Shown: positions 11,995-23,887, counted from the first letter of the stretch. The stretch: DNA of 64,000 nt from Dugong dugon (GCA_030035585.1 CM057469.1:60715501-60779500); one strand, 5' to 3'. The notes: generated by a model not told the origin, from the sequence alone. Numbers and translations are program-made.

Positions 11995-12530
11995 CTATTC
12001 TTCCACTGCCCAAAGTTATCTTCTAAAACAAAACGCTCATCTTGTCACTCTCCTTATTTAAAACCTCCAGTATCTCCCAAGAACCTTCTACTAGGTGCTT
12101 TGTGATTAAGCTGCCTTACATTTTTAGCCTCATCTCTCTCCAATCACCTCATACTCTGGCCATGTTAAGTTTGTCACATCTCTTTCTCATCTTCTGGTCT
12201 GCTTACATGCTCTCTGTATATTTTGCCTTATTCAATCAATACCTGGTTACTGTACTTCAGAACTCAACCCAGGAATTAATTCCTTTTTCTCCTCCATCTT
12301 CCATGGTCATGGCCATAAAACTAGTTTAGGAAGTTTCTGTGTTTAGAGCAACACTTTGAGTACCACCATCACACCATTTATCACACAGTAATCATGGTTT
12401 TACTGTATAACTCTCCACTGTAATTTTCTCAAGGATGAAGCCTAAATGGTATTTGTCTGTGCATACTCACAGACTATTGCTTTACTAGGCACATATTTAG
12501 CGATTGTTGAATGAAAGAATTTGTAATAAA
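11995..12530 (+). mobile_element. L2 LINE 3' end
   Basis: Typical L2 tail phrases appear in order: 'aaacctccagtatctcccaa', 'cctcatactctggccatg', 'ttctggtctgcttacatg', 'tctccactgtaattttctca' and the end 'gcgattgttgaatgaaag'. This is an ancient mammal-wide LINE, heavily diverged and without an open frame. Confidence 0.75.
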
Positions 12531-12785
12531 TTCATTGGGTCATGCATTTCTATCAAGTAAAAGCTATCAGATGAGTGACTTATTTTTCTTCCCTGTTTAT
12601 TTTATTCATTAAATATATGTTTAAAATATATCTAATATTTTAATTTTTGAAGGGGATCTGAAACTACTATAGAATTAAGAACAGGAGAAAAAGGAGTGAC
12701 ATCCAAAATTTTTTTTTTTTTAATGTGTAGGAAATTGGAACTGTATATCAAATGCACCATCCATAGAAGTAAATATACACTGGTA

Positions 12786-13020
12786 GAGTATTTACTGTAT
12801 GCCAAGCTCTGGTCTGAATATTTCACTTGCATGAACCCAAGTACGAGAACTCTATGAAGTAGATACTGCTATTATCAACATTTTACAACAGAAAACTAGG
12901 GTAGAGAAAGTTAAAGCAATTTGCCCAAGGTCACATGGATAGGAAAAGGAAGAGTCGAGAAGTTGAACGCACAAAGTTCAGATATTGTATCTATTATTTA
13001 ATCACTCTACAATGCCTCAA
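12786..13020 (-). mobile_element. MIR SINE, reversed
   Basis: Reversed MIR landmarks: 'ttactgtatgccaagctct', 'tatgaagtagatactgctat', 'gcaatttgcccaaggtcaca' and 'gttgaacgcacaaagttc', ending in 'atcactctacaatgcctc'. Confidence 0.7.
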
Positions 13021-13704
13021 TTTGTGAGGAGCCTGAAACACATTCAGGGAATATGAAATATGTTTCCCATTTTTAGTGTTCATATTACAAATGTTTCTAG
13101 GATCAGATGTGTAATTAAATACCTGTTAAGTAGTTACCTTTCTACTCTTTCTAGTTCAACCATAGATTATTTATGCAATAATCATGGTTAAATTTAGCTA
13201 ATTTAAGTAGCTAAATAATGCTGTCAATGATAGAATAATATCCATACACCTACAAGGAAGACCAATTATTACCACGGTTATTCAAATTTTTGCACCAAGA
13301 ATTAATGCCAAAATGAAGAATTTGAGGACTTTTACCAATTTATGCAATCTGAAATTGATCAAACATGCAATCAAGATGCACTGATAAATATTGGTGACTG
13401 GAATGCAAAAGTAGGAAACAAAGAAGGATCAGAAGTTAGAAAAAATATGACCTTGGTGATAGAAATGACTCCAGAGATCACATGGTAGACTTCTGTAAGA
13501 CCATTGACTTGTTCACTAGAAATACCATTTTTTCAACAACATAAATGACAACGATACACTTGAACCTCTCCAGATGGGATACGTAGGAATCAAATTGACC
13601 ACATCCCTGGAAACCAATAATGGGGACGCTCAATATTATCAGTCAAAACAAGACCAGGGGCCAACTGTGGAAAAGACCACCAACTGCACATAAACAAGTT
13701 CAAG

Positions 13705-13977
13705 TTGAAGCTGAAGAAAATTAAAACAAGTCCACAAGAGCCAAAGTACAACCTTGAGTATGGCTTGCTTGAATTTAGAGATCATTTCAAGAATAGATTT
13801 GATGCACTGAACACTAATCACCAAAGGCCAAAAGAGTTGTGGGATGACATCGAGGACATCACACATGATGAAAGCAAAAGGTCATTAAAAAGACAGGAAA
13901 GAAAGAAAATACCAAAATGGATGTCAGAAAAGACTCTGAAAGTTGCTCTTGAATGTACAGTCGCTAAAGCAAAATGA
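13705..13977 (+). pseudogene. RTE polyprotein fragment, EN-RT linker
   Basis: 90 codons with KKIKTSPQEPKYNLEYGLLEFR and KNRFDALNTNHQRPKELWDDI. The same block occurs in another RTE copy at 45885-46232, which confirms frame and family. It lies between the endonuclease and reverse transcriptase domains and ends at an internal stop. Confidence 0.8.
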
Positions 13978-14639
13978 AGAAATGATGAAGTCAAAGAGCT
14001 GAACGGAAGATGTCAAAGGGCAGTTTTAGAAAACAAAGTAAGGCATTATAATGACATGAGCAAAGACCTAGAGTTAGACAACCAAAAGGGAAAAACACAC
14101 GTGGAATTTCTCAACTGAAAAAACTAAAGAAAAAATTCAAACCTGAAGTTTCGATGTTGAAGGATTCTATGGGCAAAATATTGAACAATGCAGGAAACAT
14201 CAAAGGAAGATGGATTGAATACATAGAGTCACTGTACGAAAAGAATTGGTCAGTGTTCAGCCATTTCAGGAGGTAGCATATGATCAAGAACTGATGGTAT
14301 TGAAGGAAGAAGTCCAAGCTACACTGAAGGCATTGACTAAAAACAAGTCTCCAGGAACTGACAGAATACCAGTGGAGATGCTTCAACAAACAGATGCAAC
14401 CCTAGAAATTCTCACTCAATTATGCCAAGAGATATTGAAGAGCGCTACCTGGCCAACCTACTGAAAGAGAATCATACTCGTGCCCATTTCAAAGAAAGGC
14501 GATCCAATGGAATGTGGAACTTATTGAACAGTATCATTAATGTTGCATGTTAGCAAAATTTTGCTGAAAATAATTAAAAAATGATTGCAGCCATACATTA
14601 ACAGGGAACTGCCAGAAATTCAAGCTGGATTCAGAAGAT

Positions 14640-14951
14640 GTGTTAACAAGGTATATCATTGCTGATACCAGATGGATCTTGGCTGAAAAAAGGGAATACC
14701 AGAAAGGTATTGACCTATGTTTTATTGACTATGGAAAAGCATTCAACTGTGTGGATCATAACAAATTATTGATAACATTAAGAATGGGAATTCCAGAACA
14801 TTTAATTGTTCTCATGAGGAACTTTTATGTAGATCGAGAGGCAGTGGTTTGGAAAGAACAAGAAGATACTGTGTGGTTTAAAATCAGAAAAGATGAGCAG
14901 CAAGGTTATATCCTTTCAGCATGCTTGAATATTTATATGTTGAGCAATTAA
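14640..14951 (+). pseudogene. RTE reverse transcriptase fragment
   Basis: 103 codons with LCFIDYGKAFNCVDHNKLL, the RT finger/palm block that normally reads CFIDYAKAFDCVDHNKL. The first catalytic aspartate is FIDY here, and the later YVDD box at about 15022 falls in a different frame. No functional product is expected. Confidence 0.85.
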
Positions 14952-15800
14952 TTCAAGAAGCTGGACTATATGAAGAAGAACATGGCATCAGAATTGGAGG
15001 AAGACTCATTAACAACCTGCGATATGTAGATGACACAACCTTGCTTGCCCAAACGAAAGTAAAGAAGACTTGAAGCACTTACTGATGAAGATCAGAGACT
15101 ACAGCCTTCAGTATGGATTATACCTCATAAAGAAAACAAAAATCCTCACAACGGGACCAGTAAACAACATCATGGTAAACAGAAAATATTGAAGTTGTCA
15201 AGGATTTCATTTTACTTGGATCAACAATTAAGGCCCATGGAAGCAGCAGTCAAGAAATTAAACAACGCATTTTATCGGGCAAATCTGCTCCAAAAGACCT
15301 CTTTAAAATCATAAAAAGCAAAGATGTCATTTTGATAATTGAGCTGTGTCCAACCCAAGCGATGGTATATTTAATTTCCTCATACACATGTGAAAGCTGG
15401 ACAATAAAAACGGAAGACTGAAGAAGAATTGACAAAGAACATTGAGTATACCATGGACTGCCAGAAGAACGAACAAATCTGTTTTGGAAAAAGTACAGTG
15501 AGGATGGTGAGACTTCATCTCACTTACTTTGGACATGTTATCAGGGGGGGCCCTAGGAGGATATCATGCTTGGTAAAGTAGATGTTCAATGAAAAAGAGG
15601 AAGCCCCTTAATGAGATGAGTCGACACAGTAACTGCAACAATGCTCTCAGACATACTAGTGATCGTGTGGATGGCAAAGGATCGTTCTGCTGTATATAGA
15701 GTCACTATGAGCCAGAACCAACTTGAGGTCACCTAACAACAGCAACAACAACAAAGAACAGTGGTTTGTAATTCATGAGTATAAACTTGAGATTATCTTC

Positions 15801-16198
15801 CGTCTTGGTTTTATAGTGCTGCCATAACAAAAATACCATGAGCGGGTGTATTTGAAGAACAGAAATGTATTGTTTAACAGTTACGGAGGCTAGAAGTCCA
15901 GATTAGGGCGTAGGTTCTAGGGCAGGGTCCTTCCTAGTTCATAGCCCCAGGCATTCTTTGGTGTTCCTTAGCTTGCAGATGAATCTTCACATAGTCTGTT
16001 CCTCCTGTATGCATCTCTGTGTCCGTTCTGCTCTTTTTATAAGACACTATTCAGTAGGGATTATTTTTAGGACCCATATTTATGACCTTATTACCATAAC
16101 AAAAGAAAAACCCTATTTGCAAACAAGGTTTCATTCACAGGTACAGGGGTTAGGACTTCAGTATATCTTTTTGGGGGGACATAATTCAACTCATACCA
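15801..16198 (-). mobile_element. MaLR-type LTR fossil
   Basis: Reversed MaLR-like landmarks run from 'gctgccataacaaaaatacc' (LTR end) through 'gaggctagaagtccagatta' and 'gctctttttataagacac' to 'ggggacataattcaactcat' (LTR start). It is a solo, badly worn LTR with many changes and no associated internal region. The exact subfamily is uncertain. It abuts the RTE tail. Confidence 0.65.
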
Positions 16199-17069
16199 TT
16201 CTTTTTTTTAATGTGTTATTTTCCATACGTACTTAACCCAGACTTCTAAAGGCACTTCAAATACATCATAGCCAGAGGAAAGTTTTTAAAAACCAAGTGA
16301 AATAAAGCAAAGAAAAACAAAACCAGCCAACAAACAAACATCTTTATAATGGTAGCGCCTTGCTAAATATGAAAATATTGTTTACTTTAGGTGTTAGTTG
16401 CCAGGAAGGAAGATTTAATATTTAAAAAAAAATTCTTACACATTAGGGAATTCATATTTAATAATGTTCATACAATGTGGAGATTTACTTTTACTTTCAC
16501 ACATGGAAAAGATTTGTTTCTTAGACATTTTTAACATTGCCTATAACTGGATAAGAAACTAGATTAATGTCAGCAATAATTTGTTTACAGTAACTTAAGT
16601 ACTAGCTTCTTTAAAATCCATTTCCAATTACCAAGTGATGGATACAACCCATTTGTGTGCAGACTTCTTAAAATGAACAGTCTTGGGGTTGTAACTGTTG
16701 TGATTATTGAACTCAATGTCTCTGTCATAGACAGAAACAACCCAATGATAAGAATTAAGGACGAGGCCTTAATTCTTTTGGTAATGTGCTTTAAAAATCC
16801 ATCTAAGTAATCTTTTATTCATCTATTAAAGAAAAGTCTACTGAATTGTTTTATTTATACTATGCTACTAAGTTATAATAGTCTTTAAAAGTAAATATAT
16901 ATATTATCATTATAAGAACATTATAAGATACGGGATATATCCATGTTTCAAGCTTTAGCATTGCCTTTTGCTGACTATTTGATCTTGGCCATAGCTCTTA
17001 TCCTATTGTATCTACCTATCTGCATGTTAGGAAAAGTAAGTGGGTAGTGCACCAAGAGAAACATTGAAT
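16199..17069. other. Unassigned AT-rich sequence
   Basis: No recognisable repeat, RNA gene or exon in ~870 bases. Confidence 0.5.
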
Positions 17070-17580
17070 TGTCTTAATTACCTAGTGCCGCTATAAAAAT
17101 ACCACAAGTGGGTGGCTTTAAAGAAGATAAATTTATTTCCTCACTGTTCTGGTGGCTAAACGTCAAAATCATGTTCTCAGTCCTGTGCATTCCTTCCTTA
17201 AAGGCAGCCATGGGCATTCCTTGGTTCCTTGGCATTTTTTGTAGAGAACCCTCAAGTGGCAGCCGTCTTCCCTGTGTGTGTCTGTGTCTGATCTGCTCTT
17301 TTTATAACTCAAAACCATGCTGTCTAGTCAATTCCAATTAATAGTGACCCTACACGACAGAGTAGAACTGCCTCACAGGGTTTCCAATGAGCGGCTGGTG
17401 GATTCAAACTGCTGACCTTTTGGTTAGCAGCCAAATGCCTAACCACAGTGACACCAAGTCTCCTTTTATAACTCAGAAATGATTAAATTTAGAACCCACC
17501 CTACTTGGATTTATCTAATTAACGTAATAAAGAAAACCCTATTTCCAAACAGGATTACATTCCCACTTTAATCCATAGCA
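17070..17580 (-). mobile_element. MaLR-type LTR fossil split by an AfroSINE
   Basis: Same LTR family type as at 15801-16198: 'cctagtgccgctataaaaat', 'ataccacaagtgggtggctt', 'ctgtgtctgatctgctcttt', and after the SINE 'aacaggattacattcccac' and 'atccatagca'. Outer ends fit TG...CA. It is a broken solo LTR, older than the AfroSINE at 17312-17463. Confidence 0.65.
17312..17463 (-). mobile_element. AfroSINE inserted in LTR
   Basis: Body 'gctgtctagtcaattccaat' to 'agtgacaccaagtctcc'. A perfect 12-bp target duplication TTTTATAACTCA lies at 17300-17311 and 17464-17475. It sits in the A/T-rich TATA-like part of the host LTR. Confidence 0.92.
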
Positions 17581-17878
17581 ATAAATGCTTGCTTTTAATG
17601 TTGCTACAATGATTGTTTCTGAGGCTTCTATTATATTTATTTTGGTTAACAAAGAGAATATGCTTGTTCTCAGAACGGTGTAACCAGAAGTAGAAACCAA
17701 AGGTTTTAGTTTTCTAAAATTTCTATTTTCTCCCTACAGTTCTTCCTCATAGATCTTCATGGTAGGTACTTCTCTATTTTAGGCCATTCCTCTATTCTCT
17801 ATTGATGAGTTAGCTCAGTCTGTGTCTTAAATAGCCGGTCTTTTATTCTCAGATGGCTGAACAATTTGAGCTCTTTCT
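17581..17878. other. Unassigned sequence
   Basis: No feature recognised in this 300-base gap. Confidence 0.45.
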
Positions 17879-18104
17879 GGAGTACCTGCTTGGTGCAAAG
17901 GTTAACATGTTCAGCTGCTAACTGAAAGGTTGCAAGGACAGCTCCACCCAGAGCTACCTCAGGAAAAAGGTTTGCCAATCTACTTCTGAAAAATCAGCTA
18001 GTTCCAAAAACTCTGCCGTTAAAAACTCTATGGAACACAGTTCTACTCTGATCCACATGGAGTCACCATGAGTTGTAATCGACTGGAGGGCAACTGGCTT
18101 AGAT
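17879..18104 (+). mobile_element. AfroSINE, long form with RTE-like leader segment
   Basis: 'gcttggtgcaaaggttaaca' and 'tcagctgctaactgaaagg' are the head. The middle 'gccaatctacttctgaaaaa' then 'tcagct' resembles the RTE leader at 44930-44960 ('gcgatctatttctgaaaaaa'). The end 'cgactggagggcaactggct' is the long-form tail. Confidence 0.85.
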
Positions 18105-18382
18105 GATTTTCTGTCTAGTCTAAATCTTAGTCCATTTGTTAGGACTGTATTTAACAAGATCAGATTGCTTCCTCCTTCTAAGTGAACTTGACAGACATAG
18201 GACGTCTCCAGTCTAGAACTCCCTAAAGGATTTTAAGGAAGGTTTCTACCTTGAGAATGTTTTCATTAAATTTCCTTTTTAAATGTTTAAAAAATTTAAG
18301 AGCCAAGAGTCAAGGATCAAGGGCGACTACAGAGAATTAGTCAAGGAATTTAAAAAATAACTTTCCTTTACTTTGACTGCTT

Positions 18383-20095
18383 AACAACAAAACGACAAAT
18401 AACCCAACCATAAAATGGGCTAGGAAACTGAATAGATATTTCACGAAAGAGGACATTCAGTATCCACCAAACACATGAAAATATGCTCAACTTCATGAGC
18501 TATCAGAGAGATGCAAATCAAAACCACAATGAGATATCATTTCACTCACACTAGGATAGCTAAAATTAAAAAAAAAAAAAAAAAACTAACAAATGTTGGC
18601 AAGGATGAGGGGAAATTGAAAGAAACCCTTTCTCATTGCTGGTAGTAATGCAAAACGGTACAGTCATTGTGGAAAACAGTGTGAGGGTTCCTCAAAAAAC
18701 TAAAAATAGAACTGCCATATGACCCTGCAATTCCACTGTTAGGTATATACTGACAAAACTTGAAAGTGGAGACTCAAACAGAGACTTTTACACTATTGTT
18801 CATTGCTGCATTATTCACAATAGCCAAAAGGTGGAAACAATCTAAATGCCTATCAACAGATGAACAGATAAACAAAATGTGGTGTGTACCTACAATGGAA
18901 TACTACTCAGCCAGTAGGAGAAACGAAGTCTTGATACGTGCTACGATATGGATGGAGGCTGACGACATCATGCTAAGTGAAATAAATCAATCACAAAAGG
19001 ACATATATTGTATGACCTCACTTACATAAAAAGATAAGAAAAGGCAAATGTATAGATACCAAAGTTTACTGATGGTTACCAAGTGGGGGGGGGGGGGGAA
19101 GAGGGGCTAACAGCCGTGGAAAAATTGCACTGAATAAGGGTAGGGTTGCACAGCTGATTATTGTAATTGTTGTCAATAAGTTGGCCAGCTGTAAAAAGTT
19201 GAATTGGCAAAAGTTGTATGATAGATATATTTACAACAAGGCCAAAAAAAAAAAGAGAGTAGTACTGAGACTGCTTATGTACAACAAAAAACCTCATGGG
19301 ATTTGGTTCCTTGGTTTGGAAGTTAAGGGTCATACTTTCATGGAACATCCCAGTTAATTGGCCTAATAATGTGTTTAGTGTTTGTGTTCTATCTCCTACT
19401 TCATTGCGTAGTGCCTGGGATCTTAAAAGCTTGCAAGCGGCCATCTGAGGCACAATTGGTCTCTATTCACCTGGAGTAACAGAAGAAGAAGGAGAGTCAG
19501 GAATAGGAGGAGGATGGGAATTGTGTAGCTAATTGCCTCCATGAAGAACTGCCTCCTCTGGCATGAGACCAGAAGATTAGATGGTGTCCGACTACCATTA
19601 CTGCACATTTTGATCAAAGATTCTATAGAAGAAGCCTGATCAAAAGGGGAAAAATACAGAACAGAATGTCAAATTTTAATGGACTTCAGACTATCTCAGA
19701 CATGGAGGCTGGATGAACCCCTGAAACTATTGCTCTGAGGTAATTTTTAAACCTTTAACAAAAATATCCCCCGAAGTCTTCTTAAAATCAAGCAATAGTC
19801 AAGCTTAACTAGTAAAAAAATTCTGCTTGAACATTATGCTCTTTTAAAAGTGATCTGTATGGGATCAAAGTGACAACAGCAACTCAAAAGATTAGATAAG
19901 AACCTTAGGGAGCAGTGAGTTTATGTTAATGGGGGAGGAACAACTTACAAAAGGAGGTTGAAAATGATTGCACAACCCAAAGAATGTAATCAATGTTACT
20001 GAATTATACATGTAGAGAAGGTTGCATTGGTGTATGTTTTGCTGTGTGTATTCTCAACAACAACAACAAAATTAAAAAAAAGAAAAAGAAAAAAA
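18383..20095 (+). mobile_element. L1 LINE, type C, 3' part of ORF2 plus 3' UTR
   Basis: It opens within ORF2 near 'acaaataacccaaccataaa'. The ORF2 end is legible in an 89-codon frame at 18760-19029: [33 protein letters not shown] and EINQSQKDIYCM. The type C 3' UTR follows with a G-run at 19085-19098, then 'acaacaagg', 'gtgatctgtatgggatcaaa' and an A-rich tail with CAA repeats at 20055-20095. Divergence is higher than in type A copies, suggesting greater age. Confidence 0.85.
19085..19098 (+). repeat. G14 homopolymer
   Basis: Fourteen consecutive G within the L1 3' UTR, soon followed by GGGG. It matches the G-rich tract that many mammalian L1 3' UTRs carry. Length is likely unstable. Confidence 0.9.
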
Positions 20096-20265
20096 GTAGC
20101 TTCCAAATTTCTTAAGTCTGTATTTTAAATTACAAAAGAACCACGTGCGGGTTGTTACAAGCTCGAAAGTGTGTATAAAATAGCATCCCCCTGTTCCTGC
20201 ACCAATGTAATCCATGTAAATAGTTTCCTCTGTCACTTTCCTCACTTTTTCTATTGTTTTTTTTT

Positions 20266-20350
20266 AGCTGCCGTCAATTTGATTTCGATTCCTGGCAACC
20301 CCATACATATCAGAGTAGAATTGTGCTCCGTAGGGTTTTCAGAAACCTTT
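20266..20350 (-). mobile_element. AfroSINE fragment, long form
   Basis: Only the 3' part of the element is present, reversed: 'agctgccgtcaatttgattt', 'atatcagagtagaattgtgc', 'tccgtagggttttcag'. Confidence 0.7.
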
Positions 20351-21000
20351 TCCATAGTACATTTTTAGTGTTGCAATTTGTCATTAGTAGATGATATTTT
20401 CCAGATCATTTGCTAAATATTTATAGTAATCTGTACTTGCAGAATGATTACTTTAAGAGTAGTATTTGTGACAGCCATATTTTTTTAAGATGATGGCTTT
20501 GTAAGAAGAATGGTGTTGGAGTTCAGAAAGTAGGTCCAATAAATAAAAGCCAAATTAAATTGATAATTTGGATCACCGTGTTGATCCTTGTAAACTGTTT
20601 AGCTAATTATCACTAATGTGAAGTTATAATATTTAAATTTATTAAGAATGTTTTCCTATGAAATAAAATTTTTCTATTGCATAAGCCAACTGTGTTATTT
20701 TAAGCATAAAATAAGCTTTCTCAAAATTACTTGAAATAGGAAATATTCAGGATTTTGTAAACTATAAATGGAAAGAGGTCCAATATTTATAGGTTAATTG
20801 AGGAAAGTAGCATTCAGTATTTTTTTTCTTTTATTTATTGCTATTCCATCTCAAAAGATAGTTTTTCAACTGGATAAGCAGCCCAGGATATTTTTAAAAT
20901 TTCAGTTTGAAACAAAAAGCCACTTCAATTCACAGCACCTCATAAATTTTTAAAGGACTTGCCTACTTCATCAACCCTTTGGAACATTAATTATAGTTAT
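20351..21000. other. Unassigned AT-rich sequence
   Basis: No recognised repeat or coding stretch. Ends with GTTAT, which flanks the LTR that follows. Confidence 0.5.
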
Positions 21001-21508
21001 TGTCTTGGTCATCTAGTGCTGCTATAATAGAAATACCACAAGTGGATGACTTTAACAAGGAAAAATTTATTCTCTCACATTCTGGTAGGCTACAAGTCCA
21101 AATTCCGGTTGTCAGCTCCAGGAGAAGGCTTTCTCCCTCTGTAGGCTCTGGAGGAAGGTCCTTCTTATCAATTTTCCCCTGGACTAGGAGCTTCTCCAAG
21201 CAGGAACCCAGGTCCCAAAGGCTGCACTCTGCTCCTGGTGCTTCTTTCTTGGTCATATGACGTCCCCAGCTCTCTGCTTGCTTCCTTTCCTTTTATCTCT
21301 TGTAAGGGAAACTCCCTTAATATTGGATCAGGGAAGCAACCTGAGCAAGGGTGTTGCGTCCCACCCTTATCCTCTTTAACCACAGGCAAAGATTATGATT
21401 TATAACACATAGGAAAATCACAAAATGGAGGACAACCACACAAAACTGGGAATCATGGCCTAACCAAGTTGACGCATATTTCTGGGGGACACAGTTCAAT
21501 CCATGACA
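21001..21508 (-). mobile_element. MaLR-like solo LTR fossil, complete ends
   Basis: A 508-bp LTR read on the minus strand. Its boundaries are TG/CA-like (plus strand TGTCTTGG...CATGACA), with 5-bp flanks GTTAT (20996-21000) and GTCAT (21509-21513). End phrases 'ctgctataatagaaatacca' and 'acacagttcaatccatgaca' are MaLR/ERVL-LTR-like. It looks whole at its ends and has no internal region, so it is a solo LTR. It is younger-looking than the LTRs at 15801 and 17070. The first ~60 bases of a relative recur at 60043-60105. Confidence 0.75.
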
Positions 21509-21513
21509 GTCAT

Positions 21514-22639
21514 CTTCAAACAACTTATCTGCCAGGTATGAATGCAACTTAAATGTGAAGGAATCAGAACTAGTTAAATTAGTCAGAACTAGTCAGAATT
21601 AAAGGCGAAAGCAAAAATTTAAAGTCCTTCAACCTGAAGTGAAAACAGCCGTTTAGTTTGATTTTCATCCTATGCTTCAAAGCCATTGTTATTAAAATTA
21701 TTCATTTTTATTTTACAACATATATTTTTCTTTTTAAAATTTACTATATTTATTCATATTTTTATTATGTTTCTATTCATTTTTATGGCTTTCAGATATT
21801 TTAAGTCTTCTAAACTTAGCTTCTTAGATGTTATGCCCTGTATGATTGATTTGCAAGCCCTGATACTTTTTAAATTGCTGTTATCAATGATTATGACAAT
21901 TGATTCCAAAATGCAAACTTTTTAAAACAACAGTGACTGTCAGTGATTCTAAGGTTATTCCTATTAAATTAAAATTAGGGATTGTAGTGAGTTTGAAGAT
22001 TTCAGGGCTGATCTAGGAAAAGACAACACCATGAGATTGCACAAAACTAATTGGGCAGCTATTGAACCGGGTTGCATAGATAAGTCCCTCCCAACAGACA
22101 ATCTTCCAAAGATACCACCATATGGGTCACTTCTTCTATGAAAGGGACTAGGGCAAGAGAACTCCTGGAGAAAAAGAGAATTGGAGAGTGGACTTACATA
22201 CCTAAGTGACCTCGATCAGCAACAAGGTAGGGAGTCCCTGGGGCAGAGAGCTCCAAAGGAAAGCAGCAGTCTGGGATCTATTATAGCTATAGGGTTTGTC
22301 GTATCTATGGTCAGCAAATGCTGTATGAAGTTTCACAATGCCAGAAAAATAGGCAGGCTCTAAATGGTTAGAATTATGCTTATTTGGGCTATAGTTAAAT
22401 TAATTAGATGTGTAAAAATTTAAGTTCGGCTCTGGTGGGCTTTGTACTAACCACTCTGTCCTGCTGTGAAGAGGAAAACATGAAGGCCTTTTTAAGAGCA
22501 TACACAGGAGCCATTTTTGGCCCACTTATATAATAGTAACTAACTTTATGAGTCCTTCCATTAAAAAATCAAACATGTATTTATTTAAAAATAATCATAT
22601 AACCCAAGAAAAATACAGCTTGAAATAACAGGAAGGTCC
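21514..22639. other. Unassigned sequence
   Basis: About 1.1 kb without a recognised family or exon. Bases 21680-21800 are strongly T-rich. Confidence 0.5.
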
Positions 22640-22979
22640 CCCTAGGGGACCTACCCCGTAGGGTTTCCAAGACTGCCCCATAGGGTTTCCAAGGCTGTTG
22701 GAGCCCTGGTGGCACAGTGATTAAGCACTCAGCTGCTAACCAAAAGACAGGCAGTTTGAATCCAGCACTACCTCTTGGAAATCCTGTAAGGCAGTTCTAC
22801 TCTGTCCTATATAGTCGCTCTGAGTTGGCATCAACTCCACAGCAATTTTTCTTCAATCTTTTTAATCTTTACAGAAGCGGACTGTCACATCTTTCTCCTG
22901 TGTAGCGAATGGCGTATTCTAACAGGCAACCTTTTGGTTAGCAGCCGAATGCTTAATCACTGTGCCACCAGGGCTCTAC
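22640..22979 (-). mobile_element. AfroSINE (extra-middle form), split by another AfroSINE
   Basis: The left part is 'ccccgtagggtttccaagac' and 'ccatagggtttccaaggctg' to 22698. The right part resumes at 22863 with 'aatctttacagaagcggact', 'cacatctttctcctg' and 'gtgccaccagggctct'. The interruption falls within the extra middle segment. A short local duplication of the 'tagggtttccaag' block lies in the left part. Confidence 0.8.
22700..22850 (+). mobile_element. AfroSINE inserted in an AfroSINE
   Basis: Complete head 'ggagccctggtggcacagtg', 'gcactcagctgctaaccaaa', then 'aggcagttctactctgtcc' and 'gagttggcatcaactccaca'. It is opposite in direction to its host copy and therefore younger. Confidence 0.9.
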
Positions 22980-23105
22980 TAAGGTCCCCATTACTTGGAC
23001 ATAATTCAAGAAATTCTTGCTTTTAGAGTCATATCAATGTAAGGAAACATGTTCTCTAGCTAAGTGACAAAACGCATATCTTTCTAAGAAAGATTATATA
23101 GTAAC

Positions 23106-23320
23106 CTGCTAAAACCAAAAACAAACAAACTCATCACCATTGAGCCCATTTTGACTCACGTGTTAACAGTGTAGAGCTGCTCCATAGGGTTTTCTTGCCT
23201 GTCATCTTCACAGAAGTAGATTGCCAAACTTTCTTCTTTGGTGACAGGGGTGGGTTCAAACCACCAATCTTTAGGTTAGTAGTTGAAACACAAACCAGTT
23301 GTGCCACCCAGGGCCCTATT
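23106..23320 (-). mobile_element. AfroSINE, extra-middle form
   Basis: 'actcatcaccattgagccca', 'agagctgctccatagggttt', 'gtcatcttcacagaagtaga' and the end 'tgtgccacccagggccc'. It is moderately diverged. Confidence 0.88.
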
Positions 23321-23448
23321 GTCCTGCTAGCCTATGGTAATATATAGTATCACAATGACTTATTTGATAATCTAGATGGTACTAGGATACTGGGCCACAG
23401 TGCTGAATTATATTAAACAGATAAACTTAGATTATGGCTTTGGAAAGC

Positions 23449-23887
23449 ATAGTAGGTAAAATAATGGCCCCCAAAAGACAGCCATACTCTAATCACTGGA
23501 ACCTATGAATGTTAACTTACATGGCAAAAGAGACTTTGCAAATGCAATTAAGTTAAGGATTTTCAGATGGGGAGATTATCCTGACGGACTCTTAACTGCA
23601 ATTGCAAGTGTCACTATAAAGGGGAGACGGAGGGAGATTTGACAAAGAACAAGGTGATGTGAGGACTGAAGCATGGCCAAGGAATGTAGCTGGAGAAGCT
23701 GGAAGAGACAAGGAAACAGATTCTCCGCTATAGCCTCTGGGGGAGTATGGCCCTGCCAGTATTGTGATTTTGGCCCAGAGTCTTTGGAGGACTCATGACC
23801 TCCAGAATTGTAAGAGAATTAATGTGTGTTGTATTAAGACACCAAGTATGTGGTGATTTGTGACAGTGGCCACTGAAAACTAATGCA
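23449..23887 (+). mobile_element. Mammal-wide LTR-like fossil, probably MaLR
   Basis: Typical order: 'aggtaaaataatggccccca', 'ttacatggcaaaagagactt', 'cagatggggagattatcctg', 'gcaaggaatgtagc'-like middle, 'gggagtatggccctgcc', 'catgacctccagaattgtaa' and 'actgaaaactaatgcag'. It is worn throughout and has no partner LTR. Family class is from memory and could be another ERVL-type LTR. Confidence 0.6.

Larger units (their letters stand above)
13219..15755 (+). mobile_element. RTE (BovB-type) LINE, 5'-truncated
   Basis: The copy starts inside the endonuclease region ('ccatacacctacaaggaaga') and runs to a (CAA)n-like tail near 15755. It lacks the leader and the start of the endonuclease seen in the copy at 44781-47960. 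An endonuclease motif remains near 13393 ('ggtgactggaatgc', GDWN). The reverse transcriptase box reads YVDD at about 15022-15033. Open pieces at 13705-13977, 14246-14464 and 14640-14951 are in differing frames, so the element is dead. Its last bases ('actatgagccagaacc', 'cacctaacaacagcaac') closely resemble AfroSINE ends. Confidence 0.9.

Noticed and set aside
22637-22653. Short palindrome around 'ccccctagggg'
   Set aside because: Seven-base arms are expected by chance in this length of DNA and it sits at a damaged SINE end.
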